Origin: a virus
IMG/VR virus record: IMGVR_UViG_3300017917_000095
Coordinates: 1-64,000 of that record
Reading direction: 5' to 3' (one strand)
Length of the DNA: 64,000 bases
The translations under genes were made by a program, and so were the position numbers. Positions 27,401-42,400 of this stretch are shown here, piece by piece; within the stretch, counting starts at the first letter, position 1, and every line of letters starts with the position of its first letter. The notes beneath the pieces are model-generated. The model had not been told where the DNA came from. It was given only the letters and a program-made list of their open reading frames with translations, and made no database searches.

Positions 27401-30400
27401 ACTGGATGTAAGTTATTCAGTTATGGAATCGGTACAGGATTAGATGATTCTGTTTTGGGATTCCCTATCAGATATAGTTCAGTAGACAACGTAGGCGATA
27501 TCAGCTTTGATGTTTCGTTGAACTCTGATACCTTTGACTATGTTAAGGGCACAGAACCAATTACACAAAATGTAAACACTGGGTACGTTTATCAGTATCT
27601 AACTAGAGACACATACAAACGTCAAATCGGTTGGCAGACTGCTCTGTCTCCTAGTGTACAGTATCAATTGTTCTCGTTTGATTTTGATCCGTTGAACCCT
27701 GCCACATCATATGTATGTGATATTGCTAAATCTTCTAGTACCAGTACTAACTGGCCTACAATCGATGTGTTTATTAACAACGTAGCGTTACAGCACAGCG
27801 AGTATACTGTTACCGTCGGACCAAATTCAACTACTGTTGTATTGAACGCAAATCCTGTAACAGAAACTGTAGTGCAGATTGCATTGTTGAGCAATCAAGT
27901 AAGCCCAACTGCGTACTATTCTATTCCTGTTAATTTGAATAACAACCCATTGAATGCTGACATTACAGTAGCTAACGTCGGTGACATTCGTGGTCAGTAT
28001 CAGAGCGCATTCTACAACAATCCAAACACTGTTGGAAAAGCATTCGGTCCTAACAACTATCGTGACTTGGGTAACATGGTTCCATGGGGCGACAAGATCA
28101 TTCAGAATAGCGCAAGCTTGGTATTGCCTGGAGCATTCCTACGCAAACAAGAACACAACCTATTCAACGCATTGTTGTTCAATGACAGAGAATACATAAA
28201 GTTCAAAAATTTGTTGGTCTACACTGTACAAAATAGTGACTATTCACAACGATTCAATCCATCGGTCATGCTTGACGATGCATTAGATCAGATCACTGCA
28301 TCGAAAGATAACAGTCAGCCATTCTTCTGGTCTGATATGTTACCAAGCAAGTCAGCATACATTTCTAATACCTATTCATTTGCAAATAGTTTAGATGTTT
28401 CTATCTATCCATTGTCTAGAGTCTATGATTTTAAGACAGCAAACTACTACGGTGTTCTTGTTTACTTGACTAGAACAGTAAACGGTGTTACCTCAACACA
28501 ACAGTTGATTAAGAATCAAGATTATAATGTAAGCGAAACATCACCTTCATTGACAGTTACAACTGACCTGTTACCAGGCGACGTTGTTACTATCAAAGAG
28601 TACAATCAGACATACGGATCATATGTTCCTAATACTCCTACTAAGTTAGGTCTATATCCTGCATATACTCCTGAAGTCGTATTAGATAGCGATTACAATG
28701 AACCTACATACTTCATCAAAGGTCACGATGGTTCATACAACAAGTTATATGGTGATTATGATCCTACAACTGGTTTGCTAGTAGACTTCAGAGACCAAGT
28801 TCTGTTAGAATTTGAACTACGTGTTTATAACAACTTGAAGATTAGCTCAGAAATACCTATCAAAGAATATGAAGTATTACCTGGCTTCTTCAGAGAAACT
28901 GACTATTCATATGCTGACTGGTTATACATCTACTCTCCTAACTTCTTAAGTTGGGTTGGTCAGAATAGACTAAACTATAAGACACAGTATTTCAATAGTG
29001 CAAACAAGTTCACTTACAACTATTCACAAAGTGGAAATGCTGTAGACAAAGCACCGATCAGTCAAGGTTATTGGAGAGGTATGTATCAGTATTTCTACGA
29101 TACCACAACTCCAAATACTACACCATGGGAAATGTTGGGCTTCACTCAAATGCCTACATGGTGGACAAATCGTTATGGTCCTGCTCCATACACTAGCGAT
29201 AACTTAGTGTTGTGGAACGATCTTGCAGAAGGTATTAACTGGAATAACGGTGATCCGTTCGTTATACCTGAAGCAGTACGTGATGGATTATTAGACATTA
29301 TCCCGGTTGATACTGCGGGTAACTTGTTAGCTCCGATCGATTCAATCGTTGGCAGTTACAATCAGAAATTATTCCAACGTGATTGGAAAGTAGGTGACGC
29401 TGGCCCGGTAGAATTTAGTTATCGCCGTAGTTCTAGTTACCCATTCGACTTGATGAAGATTATGGCTTTGATGAAGCCGGCTAAATTCTTTAACTTAGGT
29501 GTTGACGTAGACCACTACAAGTACAATGCTGAATTTAACCAATACTTGGTTAACAACAGAAGCCACTTGAAAATGAGTGACATTGATGTATATGGTTCTG
29601 GTACCGCAGTGACAAGCTATATTAACTGGGTCGTTGACTATGAAAAACAAGTAGGCATTGATGCTACAACAAACATCACTGAAATGCTAAACAACATGGA
29701 TGTACGTTTGGTATATCGTTTGGCTGGCTTCAGTGATAAGACCATGTTGAAGTTCTATGTAGAAAAGTCAACAGCAAATAGTAACAATAGCTCATTGTTG
29801 ATTCCTGACGAAAGCTATCAGGTTCTTTTGTACGATAATCAACCATTCAACAGAATCAGCTATTCAGGTGTTGTCGTGCAGATAGCACCTAACGGTGGAT
29901 ACACTGTGTTTGGTAACTCACAAACTGTCGCATACTTCAAGACATTGAAACCTAAGTTTGGTGGAAACTATGCATCAATTGACGTAGAGAAGCTATCCGT
30001 TAAGATTACACCGGACCACTTCGATCAAATTCAACTAGTACCTTACAATACTACGTTCTATACTGTACAAGAAGTTGCACAGTTCTTGGCTGACTACGGT
30101 GCCTATCTAGTTAGTTTGGGTATGCAGTTCCAAGACCTAGAGAACGAATTAGAAATCAACTGGAATCAGATGATTGCTGAGTTCATGTACTGGGCACAAA
30201 CTGGTTGGGCTGCCGGCAGCATCGTCACATTGAATCCTGCTGCAAAGAGCTTGGTCATTAACAAAGACAGTAATATTGTACAGCCACTAACCATTCAACA
30301 ATCTAACTTTGTGTTGAATCAAAACTTGTATCCTATTCAATTGAATGACATGTCTATTGTTCGTCAGGATACTGAGTTCAGAGTTACTGCATTGAACCAA

Positions 30401-33400
30401 GGTGATGTAATGTCTTATGGTCAATTCAACCTAAGTAACTTTGAACATGGTATTGTTTTTGATAACGAAACATTGTTCGGTGATGTGCTTTACAACTTGA
30501 CTACAGGTCTGCGTCAGAACAGAATCTCATTGAGAGGTACCAAATCCGCTAACTGGAATGGTACTGTCAATGCAGCAGGTTTCATCTACAACCAAGACAA
30601 CGTTAAGCCATGGTCTAGGACTGCAAAATATACCAAAGGTGAAATCGTAACATACAAGAACAAGTATTGGGTAGCTACTAAAATAATCCAAGCGAGTGAA
30701 ACCTTTAATGAAGCAGACTGGAAGAGAACAAACTATGATGAAATTCAGAAAGGTTTGTTACCTAACGCAAGTACACGTAGCTACGAAAGCACATTGTACT
30801 ATGATTCAACACAAGCTAACCTAGAGAATGATGCTGATCTATTAAGCTATAGCTTGATTGGATACCGTCCACGTGATTATCTAGCACTTGCAGACTTGAC
30901 AGACATTACACAAGTAAACGTTTACAAGAACATGATTAAGGAAAAGGGTACATTGAATGCAGCGAGTGCATTCAAAGGTGCAAACTTACCTCAAGGTGGT
31001 ATTGATTATGATGTTTATGAAAACTGGGCAATTAAAGCAGGTGAGTTTGGTGGCGTATTAAACAACAACTTCATTGAATTCAAAGTCAATGAAAAATACA
31101 TGACTGGTAATCCAGCAATTGTTGGATTGACCGATGGCATATACAACGTAGGTGTACAACAAGAAGTACCGTTGTATTCATTGTTCAATTACGGTCGTCC
31201 TATAACATCAGTGGATGCATTGCCTACTACAAGTACCAATGAACCTTCAACTGTATACCCTGATGCAGGTTATGTAAACTTCAACGATGTTAAGATGTCC
31301 GCATTCTACTATGCTCAGATGCCTTTTGCAATCAATAAGAGTGGTGTAGTAGTTCCTATCGAGAACTTCTATGTACGTGACTATGTTTGGTTGGCTAATT
31401 ACCTAGAAACATGGCAAGTATATACTACTGCGGCAATGGGTCAAGTAACTAATGCAAAGAACAACTTGAACGACACTGTTACTATTACGTTCAAGACTCC
31501 GCACAATCTAACACAGTATCAACCATTTGCAATCGTAAACTTTGACGTTGCAATTGACGGGTACTATCTAGCAACTATTGTTATCGACCAATACAGAGTT
31601 TTAGTATCTAAGACTCTTGATTCCGGTATCAAGAACATAACAGGTGAAGGTATTGCGTTGAAATTTACCTCTCAACGTGTAGCGACACCTAATGAAATTA
31701 ACACATTACCATTGACAGATGCCGAGTTCAGAAAGAATACAGTATGGGTCGATACAGCATATGATGGCTCATGGGGTGTCTATAGAAAGTCTATAAGCTA
31801 TCAACTTGAAAACCAGCTAACAAAACAATCCAGTGAATCATTTGGTAGCGCAGTAGCAATCAATGACCAAGTTGGATATTTGGTTGGTGACGCTGATGCA
31901 GGTCAAGTATACCGTTATACTTACAATGACCTAGCACAAGAGTATCAAATAGCACAGACACTAATTGGCGGCACAAGCTTCGGCAGCACAATCACTTATG
32001 CAGGTGATTTGTACGCTATCGCTGAAACAACAGGTTCTACTCGTAGTGTAAAATTATACCAACTACAACAGACTATTACATCCGATGATTTGATATTGAT
32101 TCAAACATTGACCTATCCATCAGGTGCAACTACTTGGGGAACATCAATTGCTATATCAGGTGACCAAGATTGGATGTACATATCAGACATTGACCAAAAT
32201 ACTGTTCACGTATATGAAAGACTAAACGTACCGACTACTGCTGGTTACTTTGTCGTAGGACAAACTTACACAATTCAAACTGTGGGTACTACTGACTTCG
32301 TTGCAGTAGGCGCAACATCAAATGATGTTGGTGTCTCATTCATTGCTACTGGTGTGGGTTCCGGAACAGGTGTTGCTAACAAGACAACATATACAAACGT
32401 CACATCTATAGACGGTGATGCACTAGGGTTGACAACTAGCGGTGATAACTTTGGTTACTCCGTTGCTACTGATTATGACGGTGACGAAATCATCATCGGT
32501 ACTCCTAATCAAAACAACGGTGCTATTGATAACTGGGGTTACACTTATGTGTTCCAACGAATCTATCAAAATGTTGAGATTAACTACAACACAATATCTC
32601 CTGCATTCCAAACTTTACAGTTAGCATGGACTCCTACTACTGTATCTAAGACAGTAACTTCTACAAATGCGACTGGTAACAAAGTAACATTGAACAGTGT
32701 TTCTGGAATTACAGTTAATGATCCTATCATCTTTACAGGCACATTAACTGGTACTGATATTGCATCTAACAAGGTATACTATGTTGCAAGTATCAACGTA
32801 CCTAGCACTTATATTACTCTAAAAACATCTAGAGAAAGTACATCAACAGTGACAGTTGCAACCAATGCATCTGTCAGTGCAACCGCTACGGCACAGACAG
32901 AACCATTGATCGTTTCTAAGAACGGTACTGTGGTAACTGACAATAATTATGCAGTGATTGACGACTCAATGATTTATACTGGATCATTGAACGCCGGCGA
33001 TATTGTCAATATAAGCGGACATGAGATTGTATTACTACAAACATTGACAACCGAAGAAGCACCACAGACTGGTTCTCAGTTTGGTATCTCAGTAGACACA
33101 AACAACAATGCAAGTGAAATTATTGTTGGTGCCCCATTCCAGTTAGATTCTCAGATGCAAGAAGGTACTGTGTATCGTTATACAGACTCTGGTGCTAAGT
33201 TTGGTATGTATATGGGAACAAGTGATTGTAACGTCACTACCACTCGCAAGATACTAATTAATGGTTTCTTGACATTCATCCCTGCAGGTGATGCAGAAGA
33301 TGTTGCGAACTCTATCAAGAGTGCTAATATAACTAACGTAACTGCCGCAGCAGTTGACGGTAAGTTGGCTATCTATCTATTGAATACTGAAATTTCCCCT

Positions 33401-36400
33401 CATGACGAGAAGTTATTCTTGGGTATAGTAGACACTGCAACATTATCTGAATTAGGTCTAGAAGTGTTTGTTAAGACACAAGAAATTCTCTGCCCTCACA
33501 AAGTAGGTCCTACTCAGTTTGGTTCGGTAGTCAAGTTCAATCAATACGGTAGCTTTGTAGCTAGCGCGCCTACTGGAACTCGCTACTCAGCAACTACCTT
33601 CGACTTCTCAGATGATGAAAACCAAGATGATGATACTGTATTTGACAACAACGCAACACAGTGGGTAGACGAAACACCAAACTTTGGTGCTGTCTACATG
33701 TTTGACTACATCAGCGAATACAATGAAAGCTTGGCAGCTCCTGGCACATATGTGTATGCACAATCTGTCAACTCACCTAACTTGGTATACTCTGCATTCA
33801 ACTCATATGACCAAGCAACTGATGTAACATACAACAATCAACCTCGTTACGGTACTGCATTGGACTTCAATGACTTTAGCGTAGCTATCGGTACACCTAA
33901 CGACACTGGCGCAACCAGTGGAAGTACGTATGCTGGTTCAGTTACTGCATATCGCAACGCCACTAGAGTTCAAGACTGGGCAATCTATCGTCATTCTGCA
34001 CCGGTTGTAGATATCAACAAAATCTACAACATTCAGTTGTTCAGTGCTGAAACAAACAACACACTAATCAACATGGATTATATTGATCCATTACAAGGTA
34101 AGATCCTAGGTGCAGCCCGCGAGAACATTGACGTTGTTTCAAACGTTGACCCAGCAACCTACAACAATGCACCTACAGTAACAGGTGGCATTACATGGGG
34201 AGCAGCACAATTAGGCACCGTGTGGTTGAACACAAAAGGTATGCGTTATGTAAACTATCACCAGAATGATGATATTTCATACAACAGTCAATACTGGGGA
34301 ACACTGTTCCCAGGTAGCGATGTTGCAGTATACAGCTGGATAGCAAGCAATGTATTGCCTGCTGAGTATAGAGGCCCCGGCACACCATTTGATGTCAACT
34401 CTTATTCAGTACAGTATGTAATCAATGCAGCTGGTTCCTTGGTACCTACATATTATTTCTGGGCAAGAAATACTAACATGATTTTCTCTGACAATGGTAA
34501 GACATTAGCAGACTCAATCATTGCTTCTTATATTGAGAGTCCAAAAGCATCAGGTGTAAGCTACTTTACCCCATTGTTGCCTAGCGTATACGGTCTATAT
34601 AACAGCGGCGAGTACATCAACGCAAACGATAGTGTATTGCATATTGGCTTTGCTACTGGATCAAATGATGACCCTGCACACTCACAATTCAACTTGATTC
34701 GTGATGGGTATGCTAGCGACTTCTTACCGGGCGTACCGTTAGTTTCCGGTGAATCACCTGATAGTTTGTACGACAGACTACTAGATAGTCTTTGCGGTGT
34801 TGACGAATTGGGCTCAGTTGTACCTAACCCATACTTACCAAAAGCAGTTCAAGTTGGTATTCTAGCAAGACCTCGTCAGAGCTTCTTTTTGAATAGATTC
34901 TTGGCATTGAAGAACTATCTACAATATGCTAATACTGTGTTGGCACAATATCCTATTACAGAAATTAGATATTCTTCTTTCCTAACATCAAGCGGTGAGT
35001 TCTATGACACTGCTAATTACTGGCAGTTCATTAACTGGTGGGCTCCTGGTTACAACGACAACACTAAGGCTTCCCTACAAGTTCCTCTATACGCTGATTT
35101 GTCTACCCTATCTGTAGTTACTGGTACAATTGTCACTGTAGCTACAAACGGTAACGGTAAGTCAGAAACTTATGTCTACGAAGCAGACGGTACATGGAAG
35201 CGTATTGGCTTAGAGAATGGTACAATCGAATTCAAATCATCACTATGGGATTACTCATCAGTGAGACTTGGTTACGGTGACAACTTCTTTGACACTGACA
35301 CATATGATGTGTATCCAAGTGAAGAAACTCGCAAGATTGTTCGTGCATTGAACGAGCAGATTTATACTGATGATCTAATGATCTATAGAAACAAGAGTTT
35401 GGTTCTATTGTTCGAATACATTCAAGCTGAAAGCACAGAGAATCAGAACTATCTACCATGGTTGAACAAGACATCCTTCATCGATGTGGCTCATACTATT
35501 CGTGAACTACGTCCTATCGAGGTGTTCCAAAGTGACAACCAAGCATTCTTAGAAGGTTACTTGAATGAAGTAAAACCATATCACGTAGTCATCAAAGAAT
35601 TCTTGTTCAAGTACACCGGCGAAGAAGTCTTTGCAGGTGACATAACTGACTTTGATTTGCCAGCAAAATACAATAGCTCAATTGGACAATTTGTAACTCC
35701 TCAGTTAGTTTACTCTAACTCTAACGGAATCAATCAATTCACACCAGATGATCCCATCTGGCAAGAACCTGAATATTCACAATGGTTCAACAACCACGGT
35801 GTATCACTGACTGGTCAAGATAATGTACAAATTACTACATTAGCATCTTACATTTCATTGAATGCAAACGCATTTGCAGTTGACAACGCACAGGGTTTAC
35901 CAATCAACGGAGTTCTTCAAATCGGAACAGAACAGATTGGTTATGCATCAGTGGATCGTTCATTGAATGTAGTTTCGGGGTTAACTAGAGGTGTAAATGG
36001 TACTACCGTTTCTACTCACATTCCGGGTGACTTGATTTATATTAACTTGCCGGCTGTCTTAGTACTAGACGGCGGCCGCGGATATACTGAGCCTCCTAAG
36101 GTAACAGCATATATCGATACTACGATTTATCCTGCACCAACTAGAGCAGCAGTGTTAACAGCAGTAATGAACTTGGATAGCGTATTACGTGTTGACGTAG
36201 TAGATCCGGGCCAAGGCTACGCTGTATTACCTAAGATCATTATTGATTCTGCCGTTGTAGTTCCTTTTGACGATACTAGTGTTAGCACATTGACAAATAC
36301 AGTTCAATTGTATGCACCATTGCTACAAACTGGTGACTTGATTCAATACAAAGTTGGAGCAGGTAGCACATCAGTCGGTGGTTTAGAAGATGGTCAGTGG

Positions 36401-39400
36401 TACTACATAAACGTATTAGAAACAGTACCTTCAGTGACTGTAGGTCTGTATGATAACTATGCAGATGCTATGAACAATCATGATAGATTGTCATTGTTTT
36501 CAACTGGATCAGGTTCGTTCACATTCAACGTAGGCGCAAGAGCAAGTGCTATTACAACAGCAGTTCCTGTTAGAGAAAACAACATCACTCTCCGATTCGA
36601 TAGAACATCATATGGATCTGATTTGATCGAATGGGAAGCAGGACGTTACTACGGTGCATTCTATGCAGGTACATACCACAACAGCAGCCAAGTCTCTAGT
36701 TCTTCTATCACATTAGAAAGCACACAGCCACCAGTAGCTTCTATCTTAGCTAGTGCTCAAGGTGTAGCATTTGAAATCACGGATGTTCGTAATGAGCGTA
36801 TCGTTGAATACAGTTCGTTCATTCGCCACGTAGGTAGCACAATTGCATCTAGTGATGCAGTTAGATTGACACTGCAAGACGATGGCTCAGGTAACCCTAA
36901 CGCATCGGGTGGTACTATCGGTTTCTACATTGGCATGCCGATCAAGTTCGTCGGAGCAGTAGGTGGGTCTGGTATCGTAAATGAACAAGTTTACTATGTA
37001 AACAGCATACTAAACCAAACTGATTTCACACTGTCGTCTGATCCTAGCGGTTCACCGATTGTTGCATTGTCAGATTGGACAATCAGCGTTGCTGGTTTAG
37101 ATTGCTATGTGGGACAAGTTTCTGATGCAGCAGTTATCACAGTTGACTATCCTGGAATCCTGAATATCACTGCGACTGAGGCTGTAACAAACAATATCAC
37201 TGTGCCGTTGCACTTATCTGGTACAGGTGGCACAGCAGGTTTCTACATTAACTTGCCGATATTCTTCACTGGTACTGACTCGTCATTACCGCAGAACGGC
37301 GTGTTTGGTGGGATCATTGAAAACCAAGTTTACTACGTAACTACTGTGGTCGATAATCAGACATTCACTATGTCTGAGAACAAAGATCCTGTATGGTTCA
37401 ATGTATTGTCTACATCTGCGTCTACTGATGCAATCACAATCGACGGAGATACTCAGAAGTTATCAGTCAATGAACCTATCATCTTCAACACTATGGTGGT
37501 TGCAGGTACAGAGACAACAAGCTTTGGTGGCATAACATCTGGAACAACATACTATGTTTCAGCTATCTTGTCTACTACAGCATTCCAGATATCTGCAACA
37601 GTTAATGGTGCAGTGCTAGCATTGTCCGATGTTGCTGCGGCATCAAATACTTCTGCACTATTGACAAGTCAGAAAGACACTGTAAAGTTGACTACAGCAA
37701 CAGGTAACACTATGGTTGTGAACGTCAGCTTGCCAGTAAGTCCTGGTCAAGTCAACGGACAAAAGTTCACACTATACGAAACATCTGGTCAATACCCAGG
37801 ATCAACTGGTACAGACACATCATTGATTACTAGAGGTGTCGCTGCGTTGATCGGTACAGTAAATGTAAGTGCAGGTAGCTTTGTAATAGGTGAGACTTAT
37901 ACTATTGCGTTTGTAGGTACAACAAACTTCACTGCAATTGGCGCATCTGCGAATACAATAGGTGTTACATTTACTGCTACAGGCGCAGGCACTGGCACAG
38001 GTACAGCTAACTTAGAAGTCAATCAGGTTGTATTGACTAACTTCAATCCAGGTGACACTGTTGCACTATGGTTGACTAACATCTACAATAACTTACCATT
38101 AGAAATTTCTACAACATACGGTTCTAGTTTCTTAACAGCAGGTACTCCTTATTATGTTATTGACAACGGTATTATTGAAGTAGAAGTGACATATACATCT
38201 TCAAGCGACAATTCATTGAAGTGCGAATCTACTGCATCTCTATTCGAAGATATGCCAATCACATTCTCCGGTGCAGGTGTAGGTGGTGTGCAGATTGATG
38301 TTGAGTACTGGGTTAAGTCTATTATTGACGACCAGCGCTTTACTATCACAAACACACCAGGTGGACTAGAAATAACAGTCACTACCGCTAGCGGATTGAT
38401 GACAGGTACAGGCTTGCCGTATGTCAAGGTATCTACTTCTGTAGGTGGCTCAGTTACCAATCCAGGATCTACACAGCAGACAGCTACATTTACGATTCCA
38501 TCGTCAACTATCACTGTATCTGCGGCACCTGACACTGGCACCAAAGTATTCTTTAGAACAACTGGTTCATTACCAGGTGGTGTGTCAGAGAACACAGAAT
38601 ATTTTGTAACCAAGACTGGTGCAACCACTTTCGAAATCTCATTGACTTCAGGTGGTTCAGCTATTACTACTTCAGGTACACAGTCTGGTACACATACTAT
38701 GATTATCGCAACAGAAGCTACAATGGATCAAACTCCATCTGCTACTGTTCCTGAATTTGATGTAAGCTATGTATTAGGTGGATACCGTGTTCTAATAACT
38801 GAACCTAGTTCAGGTTATGCAGTTGACAACGTAATCACTATTCCAGGTACTGAAATGGGTGGAACTACACCCGAGAATGACCTAACGTTGACTGTCAATG
38901 CAATCAGTAGCACCGGTGCAATTACTAGTGTTATCTGTGATGGTACTGTACCAGGTGCATCACAACAATACTACTTAAAGGTAATTTCTCCTACTGAGTT
39001 TGCATTGTATGAGAATCAATTGATGACTGTTCCTGCTAGTGGATTGGGTATCCCATTCGTTGGCACCACACAGAGCACCGTCACTGGTTTAACTTCAGGT
39101 ACAAATGCATTAACCTTAGCAGATGCATCTGGTTTCGAGTTGAACGATTTGGTTGTATTTACGGGTGATATGACACCTACTATCGGTGCAATCACTGCGG
39201 GTCAAGGTTACTTTATCACTTCTATCACTGGTAATGATATCACTATATCAGAAGATCCAGATGGCACTGATGTAACTATTACAACTACCATTTCGGCAAA
39301 CTTCACGATAGCCAAGTCAGGTTCATTTGCATTGCTACCTGAACCATTCATCTTTAATCAGAGTCTTGTTAAGTATAACAACCGTGTTTACGTCTGTATC

Positions 39401-42400
39401 ATCTCCAACAACGACAGAGAATTCGTATTTGGTAAGTGGGAACTATTGACAAGCGGTGATCGTAGACTAAACGCTATGGATCGTGTACTAGGTTACTATC
39501 AACCTACAGATAACATGCCTGGTGTAGACTTGACACAGTTGTTTGAGGGCGTTACTTATCCAAATAGTACATACTTGGGTAATGCGTTCGAACCAGACTT
39601 GCAATACCCAATCGACACTGTATTGCAAGATCAAGCATTCTATCCTACTGAGGTAGATATAAAAGCTATTGCTTGGGACGGTACAACTTATGTTGCGACT
39701 GCCGATACTCCTACATATTCAGGAGTTCTTTCTAGTACTGCCGGCAGCACATGGGAAATCGACAAGCTAGCAAACACTCCGTTGAATACAACTGACATTA
39801 TCTATGCAGGTGGATACTATATCCTAACTTCTAACAACCAAGCAACTCCGTTGTTCAGAAGCGTTGATGGAATCACATGGACAACTAATGGATACTTCAC
39901 ACCATGGGGGTCTACCCCGTATGATGATACAAACTATGACATGACTGCATTGAGTGTAGCGTCATTGTATCTAAATTCTGTAGCATACAGAAATGGTGTT
40001 TGGGTAGCAGTTGGACAGAATATCGTTTCTAGTACAGACACATTTGTTTGGAATGAAAGATACACTTATGCTAACCCATTACTATCCAACACATTGTATG
40101 GAGTTGACAGTATTGATATCACATCATTCACTGGCTTCATCGCTGTAGGTAAAGGTCAAGAATTCGACTACTCAGGTCCAGTGTCTGCGGTAGTAGATAT
40201 CAACTTGATTCTAACAAGCGTTGACGGTTTGACATGGACTCAATTACCTGCAGTAAGTTCTAAGGGCATGTATGCTATTGCAAACAATACAACAAATGCT
40301 GTTGCAGTAGGCGAAGACGGCATCATCTACATCTCTAACAACGGTGCAAACTGGACAGGTGTTAATGAAGTATTTGTAATCAGTGCTAACCCTTCAACTA
40401 ATGTGTTGAGTGTTGCAAGTACTGCAGGATTTGCAGTTAATAGTGCGGTACGATTCTCTAGGGCGTTTAACGTATTTGCTGCAGGAACAACCTACTATGT
40501 TAAGACCATTGTTAATGGTACGCAACTTCAATTGAGTGCGACACCAGGTGGTGCTGCGGTCACATTGACTGCCGCAGCTCCGACTGCAACTACATTCATG
40601 TATGCATACCCAAGAACAGGATCATTGAGAGATGTAAGTTACGCTAACGGTACTTTCATCGCTGTAGGTGATACTGGCTTAGTAAGAACTTCTGCTAATG
40701 GTATCACTTGGACAACAAGAACGTCCGGCACAACTCAGGATTTAAACGGCATCACATATAATGCTGATGACGCAACTTGGATTGCAGTTGGTGATAACAA
40801 TACAATCTTGATTAGCGTTAATGACGGTGTATCTTGGTCAGCTTCTTCTGTGTTTGCTCCGCAACCAACAGTATACGATGTTCAGGGTTCTACATTCGAA
40901 TATGGTTATGGTCCAGAAGAATTAGTACCAGGCGTTGTTACTGACAACATTACAATGACTGTTGCTACTCGTCCTGGTACTGACTGGGATGCTACTGTAT
41001 ATGCTCACGTTGGTTACAATGTAGTATCCGTAGAATATCAACCAGTTTCAGCAAGTCAAACTGCGTATAGCTTTGATGTTAGAAACTTGTACAGCGTACA
41101 AACTCCTGCTCAAATTGCAGTATTCAAGATTAACGGTACTACAGGACTAAGCACATCCTTGTATGAGACTTTGGACTACACAGTTGATTGGGTTAACTTC
41201 GTTGTTTCGTTGAACACTCCGTTGACATTCTTACCAGTGTCAGACAAGCTACGTGTAGACGTATACGAAGTGGGTAACGGTAACCAATTAGTCAAAGCTA
41301 GTACAAATACTGACCCAATCAGAACAAATGACACAACAGGTTGGAACGAAATCTATGTTAACTGTAACTACACAGGACAAATTTATAACGGTTCCGGTGT
41401 AGTACGTCCTGACACATTCCCAGTGGATGTACTTGCTACTGAAACTGATTCAACATCTAACGCAATTACTTGTGAAAGCGTTAAGGAATTCACATTGAAT
41501 GATCCAATTAGATTCCAAGGTAATGTATTCGGTGGTATACAGGAAGACACAACTTACTATATCAAGACCATTAGTTACATTACAAATAGAATCACAGTAT
41601 CAGAGACAATCAACGCTGGTACCGGAACTGCTGGCCCTACATTCGCATTGACTGACGGTACTGGTTCTATGAACATAGTTATCAAGGTTGGTTATGGTGC
41701 ACCTTGGACAGATCCGATCATCTATCACAATGGAACTAAGTTGTTGATGGGTACTACAAGTACAGTTACTAGAACAAAAGCAAGTAACAACGCAGTGACA
41801 ACTAACACAACTGATGGAATGGTCCCTGGTGAAGCTATTGTATTCAGTGATACTATGTTTGGTGGAATCTTGCTACCACAGACAACGTATTACATCAAGT
41901 CAATCTTTGACACTAATGAATTTACAGTTTCTGCAACACCAGGTGGTCCTGAGTTGACACTAACTGATGCAACCGGTGGCGCCGAGTTCATCACCAATGA
42001 CTATGCATTTGGTATTGCTGATAACGGCATCTCTGCATCTATCATCTTCTCAGCACAGTATGATGCAAACGTTGACTATATCACTTATACATTGTTTGGT
42101 GAAACAACACCTTCGCAGTATGGATATACTATCCCTGAAGTACAACGATTCACCGGTGATGGCACTGCAGGACCGTTTGAGTTGACTAACTTCATTGGTC
42201 AAGACAATCCTGAAAACGCTGTAGTTGAAGTTAACAGATTACGTCAGCCTAGCTCGACTTACACTATTGACTACAATACCAATGAGCTTACATTCAATGC
42301 AGGTTATGAACCTTCAATTGGTGTACCGGTTGTCGTTACTTCGTTCAATCAAACAACTCGTCAATACTTGAATACCCAATCAGGTATTACATCTAAGACA

